DNA from: an uncultured Lachnospiraceae bacterium
GTDB taxonomy: Bacteria; Bacillota; Clostridia; Lachnospirales; Lachnospiraceae
NCBI GenBank assembly: GCA_947384285.1
Contig: CANDGI010000024.1
Location: forward strand, 1 to 45,764
DNA length: 45,764 nucleotides
Reading direction: 5' to 3'
In this document: piece by piece, positions 34,021-42,985 of the stretch
Layout: each line of letters opens with the position of its first letter
Numbering within the stretch: position 1 is the stretch's first letter
Made by a program: the position numbers and the translations under genes
The notes under the pieces: model-generated
What the model was told of the DNA's origin: nothing
Databases searched by the model: none
What the model saw: the letters and a program-made list of their open reading frames with translations, nothing else

Positions 34021-36099
34021 ATGGGTTACAGGGAGATTTGGCAGCCTTACCGGGAGGAAGTGGAGGAACGTTTTCCGCTGGTGATGGGACGCTTAGAACA
34101 GGTAGGGACAGAAGAGACGGTGCCAGAGCCATACCAGGGCTATTTCCGGCAGGCAGCGGCTTTTCTGCGAAAGCTGGGGGCATTGGAAGAGGAGGCTGCT
34201 TCTGGGAACTGGGAAGAGAAGAGCCTGGAAGAGATGAAACAGGAAAACAGGCTGCTGTATGAGGAAATACTGCCAGAGCATTACGGGAAGAGTTACGGCA
34301 ATCCTGAATATGCCGTAAAAGAGATGGGAGAATCCTATGGGAAGCTGCTCAGTATGCTGTATGCAGATATCCGTTCCCTGATTCCCTATGCGTTCGAAGG
34401 AAGGATTTATGATATCACCATATTCAGTGAACTGCTGGTGGAAATCTATAACGCCTTTGAAGGGGAGGAAGTGCCAGAGGAACATGAGATACAGCAGATT
34501 TTGTATTGGTTTTACCATGATTACGGGGAGGTCTTTACAGAAACCGGGGTGATGGCCCAGACCAGCCCGGAGATGGATTTCTATACCCGGATTATCATGG
34601 ACAGCGATTTGGGGGATTTGCGTTACCTATACCGCTACGGCGCTTATATCACTGAAAATGAAATCCGTACCGCCGAGTTTTTGAACCGGATGTCCCAGGA
34701 GGAAATCCAAGCCATGGCGGATACCTATACCGAAGGCTACCGGATCGGGTTTGAAGTGACGGGAAAAGATTTGTCCAAAAAGAAATTTGTGGATTTGCGC
34801 TATCCCATTGGATTTGAGCGGATGATGCGGGCGGCGGTGGAAAATTTTGAAAAAATGGACTTGCAGCCGGTGGTGATGCGTACTGGGGAGCTTTCCTTTT
34901 CCGGCAGGGGAAATGGAGGGGGCTCTGTCACCAGCGTTTCCCCTAACCGCCAGTATGAATATGACCATAAAGCAGATAAGGCGGTGTATCTGGACAAGGC
35001 GTTTGTGGAGCGCAGGCTGGAGGTTTTGAAGACGGCTTATGAAGGCCGGAAGAAGGAGGCGGCCTGGTATGCCGGGCCGGCTGTGATAGAGACCTTTGGG
35101 GAAGAAGGGTTCGAGCCGAAGACAAACCCCCATGCCTATCAGTTTGATGAAAAACAGCAGAAGCTGAATGTGTATTATTCCAACATGGCAATGCAGATTA
35201 CCAACCAGTATATCAAGGGGGAGGAGCGCAGTTTTACGATTATCGCTTATCCCATCCCGGAGATTGGGCCTGATTACGAAGGGATTTTCGCCAAGACGGT
35301 GGAAGTCAACACGCTGGATTATAAATTATACCAGGAAATGCAGCAGAAAATCATTGACCTGCTGGATGAGGGAGAAAAAGTCCGCATTACCGGAAAGGGG
35401 AAGAATACCACAGACCTGACGGTTGCCTTGTATCCTTTGAAGGACAGGGCCAAGGAAACAGCTTTTGAAAACTGTGTGGCGGATGTGAATATCCCGGTGG
35501 GGGAGGTGTTTACATCCCCAATGCTGAAAGGCACCAACGGGCATCTCCATGTGACCCAGGTATATCTGAATGGATTGAAGTATCTGGATTTGGAAGTGGA
35601 TTTTAAGGATGGCATGAGTTGCAGGTATTCCTGCAGGAATTTTGAAACGGAGCGGGAAAACCAGGCGTTTTTAAAGGAAAATTTATTGAAGCACCATGAT
35701 ACGCTGCCCTTAGGCGAATTTGCCATCGGGACAAACACCATGGCTTACCGGATGGGGATTGACTATCACATTCAGGATAAGCTGCCGATTCTCATTGCAG
35801 AGAAAACCGGCCCTCATTTTGCTGTGGGGGATACCTGCTATAGCTGGGCGGAGGATACGCCGGTGTTTAACCCGGATGGGAAGGAGATTATGGCAAGGGA
35901 TAACGAAGTGTCCATCCTGCGGAAGGAGGATGCCCAGAAGGCCTATTTCAACTGCCATACGGATATCACCATCCCCTATGATGAGCTGGACTGCATTACT
36001 GTCCAGAGAAAAGACGGAACCCAGGCAGATGTGATACGGGATGGGAAATTTGTGGTGCCGGGAACGGAACCGTTGAATGTGCCGTTGAAAAGAGAATGA
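34021..36099 (+). CDS. M29-family aminopeptidase with N-terminal extension
   Basis: 692 residues. The C-terminal half matches M29 metallo-aminopeptidases, which use two metal ions to release N-terminal residues. Visible are GKGKNTTDLTVAL, ADVNIPVGEVFTSP (a metal Glu), GEFAIGTNT, AEKTGPHFAVGDTCYSW (Glu, His, Tyr) and NCHTDI (His, Asp). M29 enzymes are about 400 residues. Here the core starts at about 235 (KKKFVDLRYPIGFERMM), leaving an extra helical N-terminal domain rich in Glu, Tyr and Met that I do not recognise. Two in-frame ATGs (34012, 34021); AAAGG lies about 9 bases before the second. No signal peptide. It stands alone just ahead of purE, 25 bp away. Confidence 0.85.
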   Translation: MGYREIWQPYREEVEERFPLVMGRLEQVGTEETVPEPYQGYFRQAAAFLRKLGALEEEAASGNWEEKSLEEMKQENRLLYEEILPEHYGKSYGNPEYAVKEMGESYGKLLSMLYADIRSLIPYAFEGRIYDITIFSELLVEIYNAFEGEEVPEEHEIQQILYWFYHDYGEVFTETGVMAQTSPEMDFYTRIIMDSDLGDLRYLYRYGAYITENEIRTAEFLNRMSQEEIQAMADTYTEGYRIGFEVTGKDLSKKKFVDLRYPIGFERMMRAAVENFEKMDLQPVVMRTGELSFSGRGNGGGSVTSVSPNRQYEYDHKADKAVYLDKAFVERRLEVLKTAYEGRKKEAAWYAGPAVIETFGEEGFEPKTNPHAYQFDEKQQKLNVYYSNMAMQITNQYIKGEERSFTIIAYPIPEIGPDYEGIFAKTVEVNTLDYKLYQEMQQKIIDLLDEGEKVRITGKGKNTTDLTVALYPLKDRAKETAFENCVADVNIPVGEVFTSPMLKGTNGHLHVTQVYLNGLKYLDLEVDFKDGMSCRYSCRNFETERENQAFLKENLLKHHDTLPLGEFAIGTNTMAYRMGIDYHIQDKLPILIAEKTGPHFAVGDTCYSWAEDTPVFNPDGKEIMARDNEVSILRKEDAQKAYFNCHTDITIPYDELDCITVQRKDGTQADVIRDGKFVVPGTEPLNVPLKRE

Positions 36100-36124
36100 A
36101 CAATTTTGTGAAAGGAGAACTTTT

Positions 36125-36625
36125 ATGTCAAAAGTAGGAATCGTTATGGGAAGCGACTCAGATATGCCGGTAATGGCAAAGGCGGCAGATATTTTGGAAG
36201 AATTAGGCGTGGAATATGAGATGAAGATTATTTCAGCCCACAGGGAGCCGGATGTATTTTTTGAATATGCCAAAACGGCAGAGGAGAAGGGATTTAAAGT
36301 GATTATTGCAGGCGCTGGGATGGCAGCCCATTTACCGGGCATGTGCGCGGCAGTTTTTCCCATGCCGGTGATTGGCATCCCCATGCATACCACATCCTTA
36401 GGAGGAAGGGATTCCTTGTATTCCATCGTGCAGATGCCTTCTGGAATTCCCGTTGCAACAGTGGCAATTAACGGAGGAGCCAATGCGGGGCTTCTGGCGG
36501 CAAAAATTTTAGCCACATCGGATGAAACGCTGCTTGGACGGTTAAAGGATTATTCCCGGAAATTAAAGGAGCAGGTGGAAGCCAAGGACGCCCATTTACA
36601 GGAAGCTGGATATAAAAATTATTGA
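36125..36625 (+). CDS. purE: N5-carboxyaminoimidazole ribonucleotide mutase
   Basis: 166 residues, class I PurE. It moves the carboxyl group from N5 to C4 of the aminoimidazole ribonucleotide. The N-terminus [14 protein letters not shown], then [10 protein letters not shown] and [11 protein letters not shown] are the substrate-binding motifs with the catalytic His in SAHR. No purK follows, so its partner is elsewhere, or CO2 is used directly. Ribosome site AAAGGAGAAC. First gene of purE-purM-purN-purD. Confidence 0.95.
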   Translation: MSKVGIVMGSDSDMPVMAKAADILEELGVEYEMKIISAHREPDVFFEYAKTAEEKGFKVIIAGAGMAAHLPGMCAAVFPMPVIGIPMHTTSLGGRDSLYSIVQMPSGIPVATVAINGGANAGLLAAKILATSDETLLGRLKDYSRKLKEQVEAKDAHLQEAGYKNY

Positions 36626-36641
36626 AAGAGGAGGAAGGCTA

Positions 36642-37667
36642 ATGGATTACAAGAATTCTGGCGTAGATATTGAGGCAGGTTACAAGTCTGTGGAACTGAT
36701 GAAAAAGCATGTGCAGCAGACCATGCGGCCGGAGGTGCTGACAGGGTTAGGTGGATTTTCCGGCGCCTTTTCCATGGAGAAATTTAAAAACATGGAAAAG
36801 CCCACGCTGGTTTCTGGCACAGACGGCGTAGGAACAAAGCTGAAGCTGGCATTTTTATTGGACAAGCATGATACCATTGGGATAGACTGTGTAGCTATGT
36901 GCGTCAACGATATTGCATGTGCCGGGGGAGAACCTTTGTTTTTCCTGGATTATATTGCATGCGGCAAGAATTTCCCGGAAAAGATTGCAGCCATTGTCAG
37001 CGGCGTGGCAGAAGGGTGCATCCAGAGCGGCGCTGCATTGATTGGCGGCGAGACGGCGGAGATGCCGGGATTTTACCCTGAGGATGAATATGATTTAGCA
37101 GGATTTGCAGTGGGCGTGGTAGATGAAAAAGATATTATCACTGGAAAAGAGATAGAAGCAGGGGACATTTTAATCGGCATGGCAAGCTCCGGCGTCCATT
37201 CCAATGGGTTTTCCCTTGTGCGCAGAATATTTAAGATGGACAAGGAAACTTTAGATACATACCAGGAAGAACTGGGCACAACCCTGGGAGAGGCTTTGCT
37301 TGCGCCGACCAAAATATATGTGAAGGCTCTTGGGGCCATCAAGGAAGCTGGCGTCCGCATCCACGGGTGCAGCCATATTACCGGCGGCGGTTTTTATGAA
37401 AATGTGCCAAGGATGCTGCCGGAAGGAAAGCATGCTGTAATTGAGAAAAACAGCTACGAGGTACCTGCAATTTTTGGCATGATGGCAAGGGAAGGCCAGG
37501 TAGAAGAGAAAATCATGTATAATACCTATAATATGGGAATCGGCATGGTGCTGGCGGTAAGCCAGGAGGATGCAGAAAAGACGATTAAAGCCATTGAGGG
37601 AGCTGGGGAAACCGCCTATGTGGTTGGAACGGTAAAAGACGGCGAGAAAGGGGTTACGTTATGCTGA
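36642..37667 (+). CDS. purM: Phosphoribosylformylglycinamidine cyclo-ligase
   Basis: 341 residues. ATP-dependent closure of FGAM to AIR. Landmarks are [14 protein letters not shown] at the start, [16 protein letters not shown] (about 56-71), [23 protein letters not shown] and [12 protein letters not shown], with [15 protein letters not shown] in the C-terminal half. Ribosome site GAGGAGGAAG. It overlaps purN by 7 bases, so the two are coupled in translation. Confidence 0.96.
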   Translation: MDYKNSGVDIEAGYKSVELMKKHVQQTMRPEVLTGLGGFSGAFSMEKFKNMEKPTLVSGTDGVGTKLKLAFLLDKHDTIGIDCVAMCVNDIACAGGEPLFFLDYIACGKNFPEKIAAIVSGVAEGCIQSGAALIGGETAEMPGFYPEDEYDLAGFAVGVVDEKDIITGKEIEAGDILIGMASSGVHSNGFSLVRRIFKMDKETLDTYQEELGTTLGEALLAPTKIYVKALGAIKEAGVRIHGCSHITGGGFYENVPRMLPEGKHAVIEKNSYEVPAIFGMMAREGQVEEKIMYNTYNMGIGMVLAVSQEDAEKTIKAIEGAGETAYVVGTVKDGEKGVTLC

Positions 37668-38287
37668 ATTTAGCGGTCTGCGTATCCGGCGGCGGGACGA
37701 ATCTGCAGGCAATCATTGACGGCATAGAAAGCGGAGCCATCACAAATGCCAGGATAAAGGCTGTCATCAGCAACAACCCAGGCGCCTACGCCCTGGAACG
37801 GGCAAAAAAGCATGGGATTGCCAGTGTGTGCATTTCCCCCAAGCAGTTTGGAAGCCGGGAAGAATTTAACCAGGCATTGTTGGAGAAGCTGGATAGCTGC
37901 CAGGTGGATTTGGTGGTATTGGCAGGGTTTTTGGTGGTGCTGCCGGAAACACTGATTCAAAAATACCAAAACCGTGTGATAAATATCCATCCCTCCCTGA
38001 TTCCATCCTTTTGCGGAACAGGATATTATGGATTGAAGGTGCATGAAGGCGCATTAAAGAGAGGGGTGAAGGTGACAGGGGCAACGGTGCATTTCGTAGA
38101 TGAAGGGACGGACACAGGGCCTATTATCCTTCAGCAGCCGGTGATGGTGGAACAGGAGGATACGCCGGAACTTTTACAACGGCGGGTGATGGAGCAGGCG
38201 GAATGGAAGATACTGCCCAAAGCCATTGATTTGATTGCCAATGGAAAAGTCCGGGTGGAGGACGGAAAAGTCCTGATCCAGGAATAG
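37661..38287 (+). CDS. purN: Phosphoribosylglycinamide formyltransferase
   Basis: 208 residues. Transfers a formyl group from 10-formyl-THF to GAR. It shows [15 protein letters not shown] (phosphate loop), [19 protein letters not shown] (catalytic Asn/His) and [16 protein letters not shown] (catalytic Asp). The last 25 codons have been tandemly duplicated twice downstream as non-coding copies, each with its own stop, so the protein itself is normal in length. Confidence 0.95.
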   Translation: MLNLAVCVSGGGTNLQAIIDGIESGAITNARIKAVISNNPGAYALERAKKHGIASVCISPKQFGSREEFNQALLEKLDSCQVDLVVLAGFLVVLPETLIQKYQNRVINIHPSLIPSFCGTGYYGLKVHEGALKRGVKVTGATVHFVDEGTDTGPIILQQPVMVEQEDTPELLQRRVMEQAEWKILPKAIDLIANGKVRVEDGKVLIQE

Positions 38288-38440
38288 AGACACCGAGCCA
38301 TTGATTTGATTGCCAATGGAAAAGCCTGGGTGGAGGACGGAAAAGTCCTGATCCAGGAATAGAGACACCGAGCCATTGATTTGATTGCCAATGGGAAAGC
38401 CTGGGTGGAGGTCGGGAAAGCCCTGATCCAGGAATAGGGA
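38221..38440 (+). repeat. 75 bp tandem repeat made from the 3' end of purN
   Basis: Three units start at 38221, 38296 and 38371. Unit 1 is the last 22 codons and stop of purN plus a few bases. Units 2 and 3 share changes absent from unit 1 (GCCTGGG for GTCCGGG), so one extra copy was made and then copied again. The period is 25 codons, so frame is kept, but the stop codon in each unit ends purN at the first. Confidence 0.92.
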
Positions 38441-38512
38441 AAGAAATCAAGCAGCGCCAAATGGAACGGATGCTGGTTTAGGGATTTTGGTTTCAGATAA
38501 AAGGAGATTAAC

Positions 38513-39784
38513 ATGAAAGTATTGATTGTAGGAAGCGGCGGACGGGAGCATGCCATTGCAGAAAGCGCAAGGAAAAGCCCGAAGGTAGAGAAAATTTATT
38601 GTGCCCCGGGAAATGCGGGGATTGGGCAGATTGCAGAGTGCGTACCTATCGGTGCAATGGAATTTGACAAACTGGCTGCCTTTGCCAAGGAGCAGAAGAT
38701 AGATTTTACGATTATCGGCATGGACGACCCGTTAGTGGGCGGCATTGTGGATGTCTTTGAGGAGGAAGGCTTAAAGGTATTCGGCCCCAGGAAAAATGCT
38801 GCAATCTTAGAAGGCAGCAAAGCTTTTTCTAAGGATTTGATGAAAAAATACAACATCCCCACAGCCGCTTACGAGAATTTTGACGACCCAGCAAAAGCCA
38901 TTGCCTATCTGGAAACAGCAAAGATGCCTATTGTCTTAAAAGCAGACGGTTTGGCATTGGGCAAGGGCGTGTTGATCTGCAATACGCTGGAGGAAGCAAA
39001 AGCCGGCGTAAAAGAGATTATGGAAGATAAAAAGTTCGGCTCTGCCGGAAATCATATGGTGGTGGAAGAATTTATGACAGGCAGGGAAGTGTCGGTACTG
39101 TCCTTTGTGGATGGAAAAACCATAAAGATTATGTCTTCCGCCCAGGATCACAAGCGTGCCAAGGACGGAGACCAGGGCTTGAACACCGGCGGCATGGGCA
39201 CCTTCTCCCCCAGCCCTTTTTATACAAAAGAAGTGGACGAGTTCTGCCAGCAGCACATCTACCAGGCAACCGTGGATGCCATGGCAGCAGAAGGACGCCC
39301 CTTTACCGGCATTATTTTCTTCGGCCTGATGCTTACAGAGGACGGCCCCAAGGTGCTGGAATACAACGCCCGTTTCGGCGACCCGGAAGCCCAGGTTGTC
39401 CTTCCCAGAATGAAAAATGACATGATTGAAGTGATGGAAGCCTGCGTAGAAGGGAAGCTTTCAGACATCGACCTGCAGTTTGAGGACAATGCAGCCGTCT
39501 GCGTGGTTCTGGCCTCCGACGGATATCCGGTCTCCTATGAAAAAGGCTTTGAAATCCACGGATTGGAACGGTTCGCCCAGGAGGAAGGTTACTACTGCTT
39601 CCACGCAGGAACAGCCTTTAAGGACGGAAAACTAGTTACCAACGGCGGCCGCGTCCTCGGAATTACCGCAAAAGGAGCAGACTTAAAGGAAGCCCGCGCC
39701 AATGCCTACCAGGCAGCCGAATGGGTAGGCTTCGACAACAAATACATGCGCCATGACATAGGAAAAGCCATTGACGAAGCATAA
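38513..39784 (+). CDS. purD: Phosphoribosylamine-glycine ligase
   Basis: 423 residues, normal GAR synthetase length with ATP-grasp fold. It joins glycine to phosphoribosylamine. Landmarks are MKVLIVGSGGREHAI, GKGVLICNTLEEA, VVEEFMTGREVS, NTGGMGTFSPSPF and EYNARFGDPEAQVVLP (metal and ATP site). Ribosome site AAAGGAG. It lies 225 bp after purN because of the repeat insertion, but no terminator separates them. Confidence 0.96.
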   Translation: MKVLIVGSGGREHAIAESARKSPKVEKIYCAPGNAGIGQIAECVPIGAMEFDKLAAFAKEQKIDFTIIGMDDPLVGGIVDVFEEEGLKVFGPRKNAAILEGSKAFSKDLMKKYNIPTAAYENFDDPAKAIAYLETAKMPIVLKADGLALGKGVLICNTLEEAKAGVKEIMEDKKFGSAGNHMVVEEFMTGREVSVLSFVDGKTIKIMSSAQDHKRAKDGDQGLNTGGMGTFSPSPFYTKEVDEFCQQHIYQATVDAMAAEGRPFTGIIFFGLMLTEDGPKVLEYNARFGDPEAQVVLPRMKNDMIEVMEACVEGKLSDIDLQFEDNAAVCVVLASDGYPVSYEKGFEIHGLERFAQEEGYYCFHAGTAFKDGKLVTNGGRVLGITAKGADLKEARANAYQAAEWVGFDNKYMRHDIGKAIDEA

Positions 39785-39803
39785 AAAGATAATATTCTAA
39801 TAT

Positions 39804-39851
39804 AAAACTGCCATATTCTGGATAAAATTTCCAGAACAGGGCAGTTTTTAT
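39804..39851 (+). terminator. Terminator of the pur operon
   Basis: AAAACTGCC...TTCTGG pairs with CCAGAA...GGCAGTTTTT with a small interior bulge and T-run at 39844-39849. It lies 20 bp after purD. Confidence 0.8.
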
Positions 39852-39862
39852 ATTGGAGCAAC

Positions 39863-39982
39863 AGCAAACATTTCATATTATGTTACAGTGACAGTTTTCA
39901 TTCGTATGGCAGCAAACATTTCATATTTCGATACAGCAGCAGTTTTCATTTGCATGGGAGCAAACGTTCCATATTTCCATCC
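39863..39982 (+). repeat. 48 bp tandem repeat, 2.5 copies
   Basis: Units start at 39863, 39911 and 39959 (partial), each beginning AGCAAAC. Units differ at several positions, so they are older than the purN duplication. No open frame or clear hairpin. Confidence 0.75.
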
Positions 39983-40056
39983 CTGTCCAAATAATAAAAC
40001 TTAGGAAAATATTAATACTTTTAAAGAAAATAAAACAGGAATTTTCAAAAAAGCTC

Positions 40057-40065
40057 TGCTATAAT
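40057..40065 (+). promoter_or_regulatory. Extended -10 promoter of the VanR/VanS-like pair
   Basis: TGCTATAAT at 40057-40065 with no good -35 (position 40037-40042 reads AGGAAT). The extended -10 may suffice, or a regulator may assist; VanR-type regulators often control their own promoter. It is 52 bp before the gene. Confidence 0.5.
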
Positions 40066-40117
40066 AAAAATAAACACAAAATTTAGACAACATTCGCCAG
40101 TAGGAGATGATAACTAG

Positions 40118-40822
40118 ATGAAAGACAAAATATTAGTAGTAGACGACGAAAAGGAAATTGCAGATTTGGTGGCATTTTATTTAGAAAGTGAAAGCTTTGA
40201 AGTGGCAGCCTGCTACGAGGCTCAAACAGCGCTGGAACATATCGGCGCGGCCCAGTTTGACCTTGCCATTCTGGATATTATGCTGCCAGGAACCAGCGGC
40301 TTTGAGCTGTGCAGAAAAATCAGGGAAACCTACAATTACCCTGTGATTATGCTGACAGCAAAGGATGAGGAGATTGACAAAATCCGCGGCCTGATGCTGG
40401 GAGCAGACGACTATATGACAAAGCCTTTCCGGCCCCTGGAGCTGGTGGCCCGTGTCAAGGCCCAGCTTCGCAGATATAAGCAGTATAACCAGCCGCAATC
40501 TGCAGAAACCCAGGACTCGTCCCTGTTGGTTCATGGCGGTTTAGTCATGAACGTAAAGACCCATGAATGCCAGCTGGACGAAAAGCCATTGGCGCTGACC
40601 CCCACCGAATTTTCCATTTTAAAAATCCTCTGCGAACGGAAAGGGGAGGTGGTAAGCTCAGAAGAGCTCTTCCATGGGGTATGGAAGGATGAGTATTACA
40701 GCAAAAGCAATAATACCATTACCGTACATATCCGCCACCTGCGGGAGAAAATGAAAGATTCTGTGGAGCGTCCAAAATACATTAAAACAATCTGGGGAGT
40801 AGGTTATAAAATTGAAAACTAA
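40118..40822 (+). CDS. VanR-like OmpR-family response regulator
   Basis: 234 residues: receiver domain with DD 9-10, Asp53 in AILDIMLPGTSG and Lys in TKPFRPLELVARVKAQLRR, then a winged-helix OmpR DNA-binding domain ending RPKYIKTIWGVGYKIEN. The receiver reads very like VanR of glycopeptide-resistance clusters as I remember it (KILVVDDEKEIADLV, LAILDIMLPGTSG, GADDYMTKPFRPLEL). Its last 11 bases overlap the kinase start. No vanH, ligase or vanX gene is present in the window, so this is likely a cell-wall stress regulator, or a solitary copy. Confidence 0.92.
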   Translation: MKDKILVVDDEKEIADLVAFYLESESFEVAACYEAQTALEHIGAAQFDLAILDIMLPGTSGFELCRKIRETYNYPVIMLTAKDEEIDKIRGLMLGADDYMTKPFRPLELVARVKAQLRRYKQYNQPQSAETQDSSLLVHGGLVMNVKTHECQLDEKPLALTPTEFSILKILCERKGEVVSSEELFHGVWKDEYYSKSNNTITVHIRHLREKMKDSVERPKYIKTIWGVGYKIEN

Positions 40823-42008
40823 GGAAAAGAGAAAAACAGGCTTTCAGGAGTTTTGGAAAAGAAGGAAAAAGAATGCTGCCTATTCCAATCTCAGATTTCG
40901 GATTCTAATACAGACCTCCGCCATTGTGCTGCTTACCTTTTTGATTATTTTTACCATTTACAGACGGTTTTGGTTTGGCAGGGTGGGAGACTGGATTGTG
41001 CAGTTTTTGCAGGACGTTTTCCGCTTAGGGCGTGAGGATGCCTTAAATATTTATCAGTATGGGCTGAGGGAAAACTCCAGCCTGATTATTTTCGGCGCGG
41101 TGGCAGCCTGCTTTCTGCTGTTGTTTTGGTTCTGCCTGTCCTGGTTCATCCGGTATTTTGACGAGATAGACGCGGGCCTGGATCAATTGGTTCAGGGAGA
41201 TAATAGACAAATCGTTTTGTCCCCGGAGATGGCGCCTATGGAACAGAAGCTGAATGTCCTGCGCCAGACCTTGGAAAAGCGTGAGCTGGAAGCCAGGCTG
41301 GCAGAGGAACGGAAAAATAACCTGGTGATGTACCTGGCTCATGATATACGCACGCCGCTTACGTCCGTGATTGGGTATCTGAGCCTTTTGGAGGAGGCGC
41401 CGGACATGCCGGCCGAGCAGAAGGCAAAGTATGTGCATATTACCTTGGAAAAAGCCAATCGGTTAGAGCAATTGATTAATGAATTTTTCGAAATCACCAG
41501 GTATAATATACAGGAAATTGTTCTGGAAAAAGAGAAAATAGATTTATATTATATGCTGATGCAGATGATTGAGGAGTTTTATCCCCTTTTGGAGGAAAAG
41601 GGGAATCAGGCAGCGCTCCACAGTGATGAAAATGTGATGGTTTATGGGGATTCCGTAAAGCTGGCCAGGGTTTTTCATAATATATTGAAAAATGCCATTG
41701 CCTATAGCTACAGGGATACCACGATAGATATTTTTGTGGAGGAAGCGCCGCCGGATAAAATTTCCATCCGTTTTCAAAACCGGGGAAAAACCATTCCCAA
41801 GGAAAAGCTGGCAGCAATTTTCGATAAATTTTACCGGATGGATGAGGCAAGAAGCTCCAATACCGGAGGCGCCGGGCTGGGGCTTGCCATTGCAAAGGAG
41901 ATTGTCGCCAGGCATGGAGGGAGGATTTTTGCAGAAAGCGAAAAGGAGCAGGTCGTGTTCTGGGTGGAATTGCCGGGGAAGCTGGGGGAGCAGGAGCGGC
42001 AGCAATAA
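40812..42008 (+). CDS. VanS-like sensor histidine kinase
   Basis: 398 residues. Two membrane helices (about 31-50 and 90-112) flank a short outside loop of about 40 residues (FGRVGDWIVQFLQDVFRL...). A HAMP-like linker follows. Phospho-His177 is in YLAHDIRTPLTSVIGYL. The ATPase domain has NILKNAIAYS and TGGAGLGLAIAKEI. It resembles VanS of the VanA type closely through the loop and the HisKA region. The start is TTG at 40812, inside the regulator's end, and the upstream TAG in this frame excludes an earlier start. It ends the intact part of the region; degraded accessory DNA begins about 40 bp later. Confidence 0.92.
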   Translation: MKTKEKRKTGFQEFWKRRKKNAAYSNLRFRILIQTSAIVLLTFLIIFTIYRRFWFGRVGDWIVQFLQDVFRLGREDALNIYQYGLRENSSLIIFGAVAACFLLLFWFCLSWFIRYFDEIDAGLDQLVQGDNRQIVLSPEMAPMEQKLNVLRQTLEKRELEARLAEERKNNLVMYLAHDIRTPLTSVIGYLSLLEEAPDMPAEQKAKYVHITLEKANRLEQLINEFFEITRYNIQEIVLEKEKIDLYYMLMQMIEEFYPLLEEKGNQAALHSDENVMVYGDSVKLARVFHNILKNAIAYSYRDTTIDIFVEEAPPDKISIRFQNRGKTIPKEKLAAIFDKFYRMDEARSSNTGGAGLGLAIAKEIVARHGGRIFAESEKEQVVFWVELPGKLGEQERQQ

Positions 42009-42417
42009 ACTTAATGGTGCCAGGGTGTGTTAAAAAAATGCTTTAGGGTTTATATAGGTTAAGGAGTATAAGGGGTTTTCCTGTCTAGAAAAATGCCTGC
42101 AGTGGGTCATACTTTTCATATAATTTATCCTCCAAACTAAAAAATATTGGCTTATGGAAAAAGAGCTCTATAATAATGGTATCAATGATACTTTATTGAC
42201 GTATGAGATATGCGTACAAAAGAGAGGAGGAGTGGCATGGCAGGATACCAGAAGAATAAGGGCGATGTCCAGAGATTTTCAGGCAGGTGAAAAAATTGAT
42301 TTTAGAAGGAGACAATGTAATCATCAATAATAAGCCCTGGAGAGGAAACAGAGTGAATAAGACGCTTGCTTATATGGCTGAGACAGGAATTACGCAAAAG
42401 GATAGAGAGAGTAATTT
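42009..42417 (+). other. Region before the Panacea pseudogene: promoter, operator-like palindrome, short frames
   Basis: About 409 bp with no intact gene. TTGGCT (42147-42152), 16 bp spacer, TATAAT (42169-42174) make a good promoter. Just downstream GTATC-AAT-GATAC (42179-42191) is a palindrome placed like an operator. A strong AGGAGGAG then precedes ATG 42237, whose frame stops after 17 codons. A second short open stretch (42291-42419, no start) reads IILEGDNV-like sequence that I cannot place. The set looks like the front of a lost gene. Confidence 0.5.
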
Positions 42418-42797
42418 GTGAGCTCAAGGCCTCAAAATTGGAGCAGGATATTGCTGGGTGAGGAAATGTTTGGGGAGGACTGCCAGGCATGGGTTCATGG
42501 TGCAGTGTATCCTAAAGCATATAGTACGTTTAAAAGATTCAAATATATGCCATTACCCAGAGCAGAAACAAAAACAAGCTTTAAAGAGGAAGAATTGAAA
42601 ATATTAAATGCTGTTAAGCTGTGCTGTTTTGATGTATATTGTGCGAAAGCATTAGAGAAATATGTCATCGGGAAGAACCATGCAAAAAAACTAGAAAAGA
42701 TTGTGCTAAAAATGACGCATGCCAAAAAGTCATTGATAAAAAAGATATTTTTTTATATTATGCCCATGCTGCACAAAAGTATAAGATAAGCTTGTAG
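42418..42797 (+). pseudogene. Panacea-domain (SocA-like, DUF4065) protein, truncated and frameshifted
   Basis: Frame 1 reads LLGEEMFGEDCQAWVHGAVYPKAYSTFKRFKY, the heart of the Panacea/DUF4065 domain, and AVKLCCFDVYCAKALEKY. At about 42661 one base is missing. The other frame then gives CHREEPCKKTRKDCAK and ends DIFLYYAHAAQKYKISL at the stop 42795-42797, the normal domain ending. The usual N-terminal helix (LQKLLYYAQGWS) is mostly gone. Panacea domains act as antitoxins or proteolytic adaptors in known cases (SocA); no toxin partner is intact here. The partner could have been lost with the degraded DNA upstream. Confidence 0.65.
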
Positions 42798-42853
42798 CAC
42801 CTACGGAATGTCCAGGAATATTTAAATGCAATATTGCATTAAGCATTTTGAAT

Positions 42854-42901
42854 CCTCGTCTGGAGCCTTTGTAAAATACACTCTAGACGGGGGATTTTTT
42901 T
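42854..42901 (+). terminator. Terminator after the Panacea pseudogene
   Basis: CGTCTGGAG (42857-42865) pairs with CTCTAGACG (42881-42889) with one G-T pair; the run of T starts at 42895. Loop about 15 nt. Confidence 0.7.
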
Positions 42902-42985
42902 GTTAAGCATTGACTTAACGACATCGGTAAGTGTATAATATTAGTGACCCCATAAAGTGAGGTGGTAGATTTGGGGAACAAAAAA

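Larger units (their letters stand above)
39785..40117 (+). other. Intergenic region between purD and the response regulator
   Basis: 333 bp without a gene. It contains a purD terminator, a 48 bp tandem repeat and an extended -10 promoter. The remaining A/T-rich stretch (39983-40040) holds nothing I recognise. Confidence 0.7.

Noticed and set aside
38124-38450. Minus-strand frame with 25-residue repeats ([12 protein letters not shown] pattern)
   Set aside because: This is only the reverse reading of the purN tail duplications, which keep frame because 75 is a multiple of three.
40118-42008. Vancomycin resistance locus
   Set aside because: Only the regulator/sensor pair resembles van genes; vanH, ligase and vanX are absent, and the VanZ-like gene lies 7 kb away in another operon.
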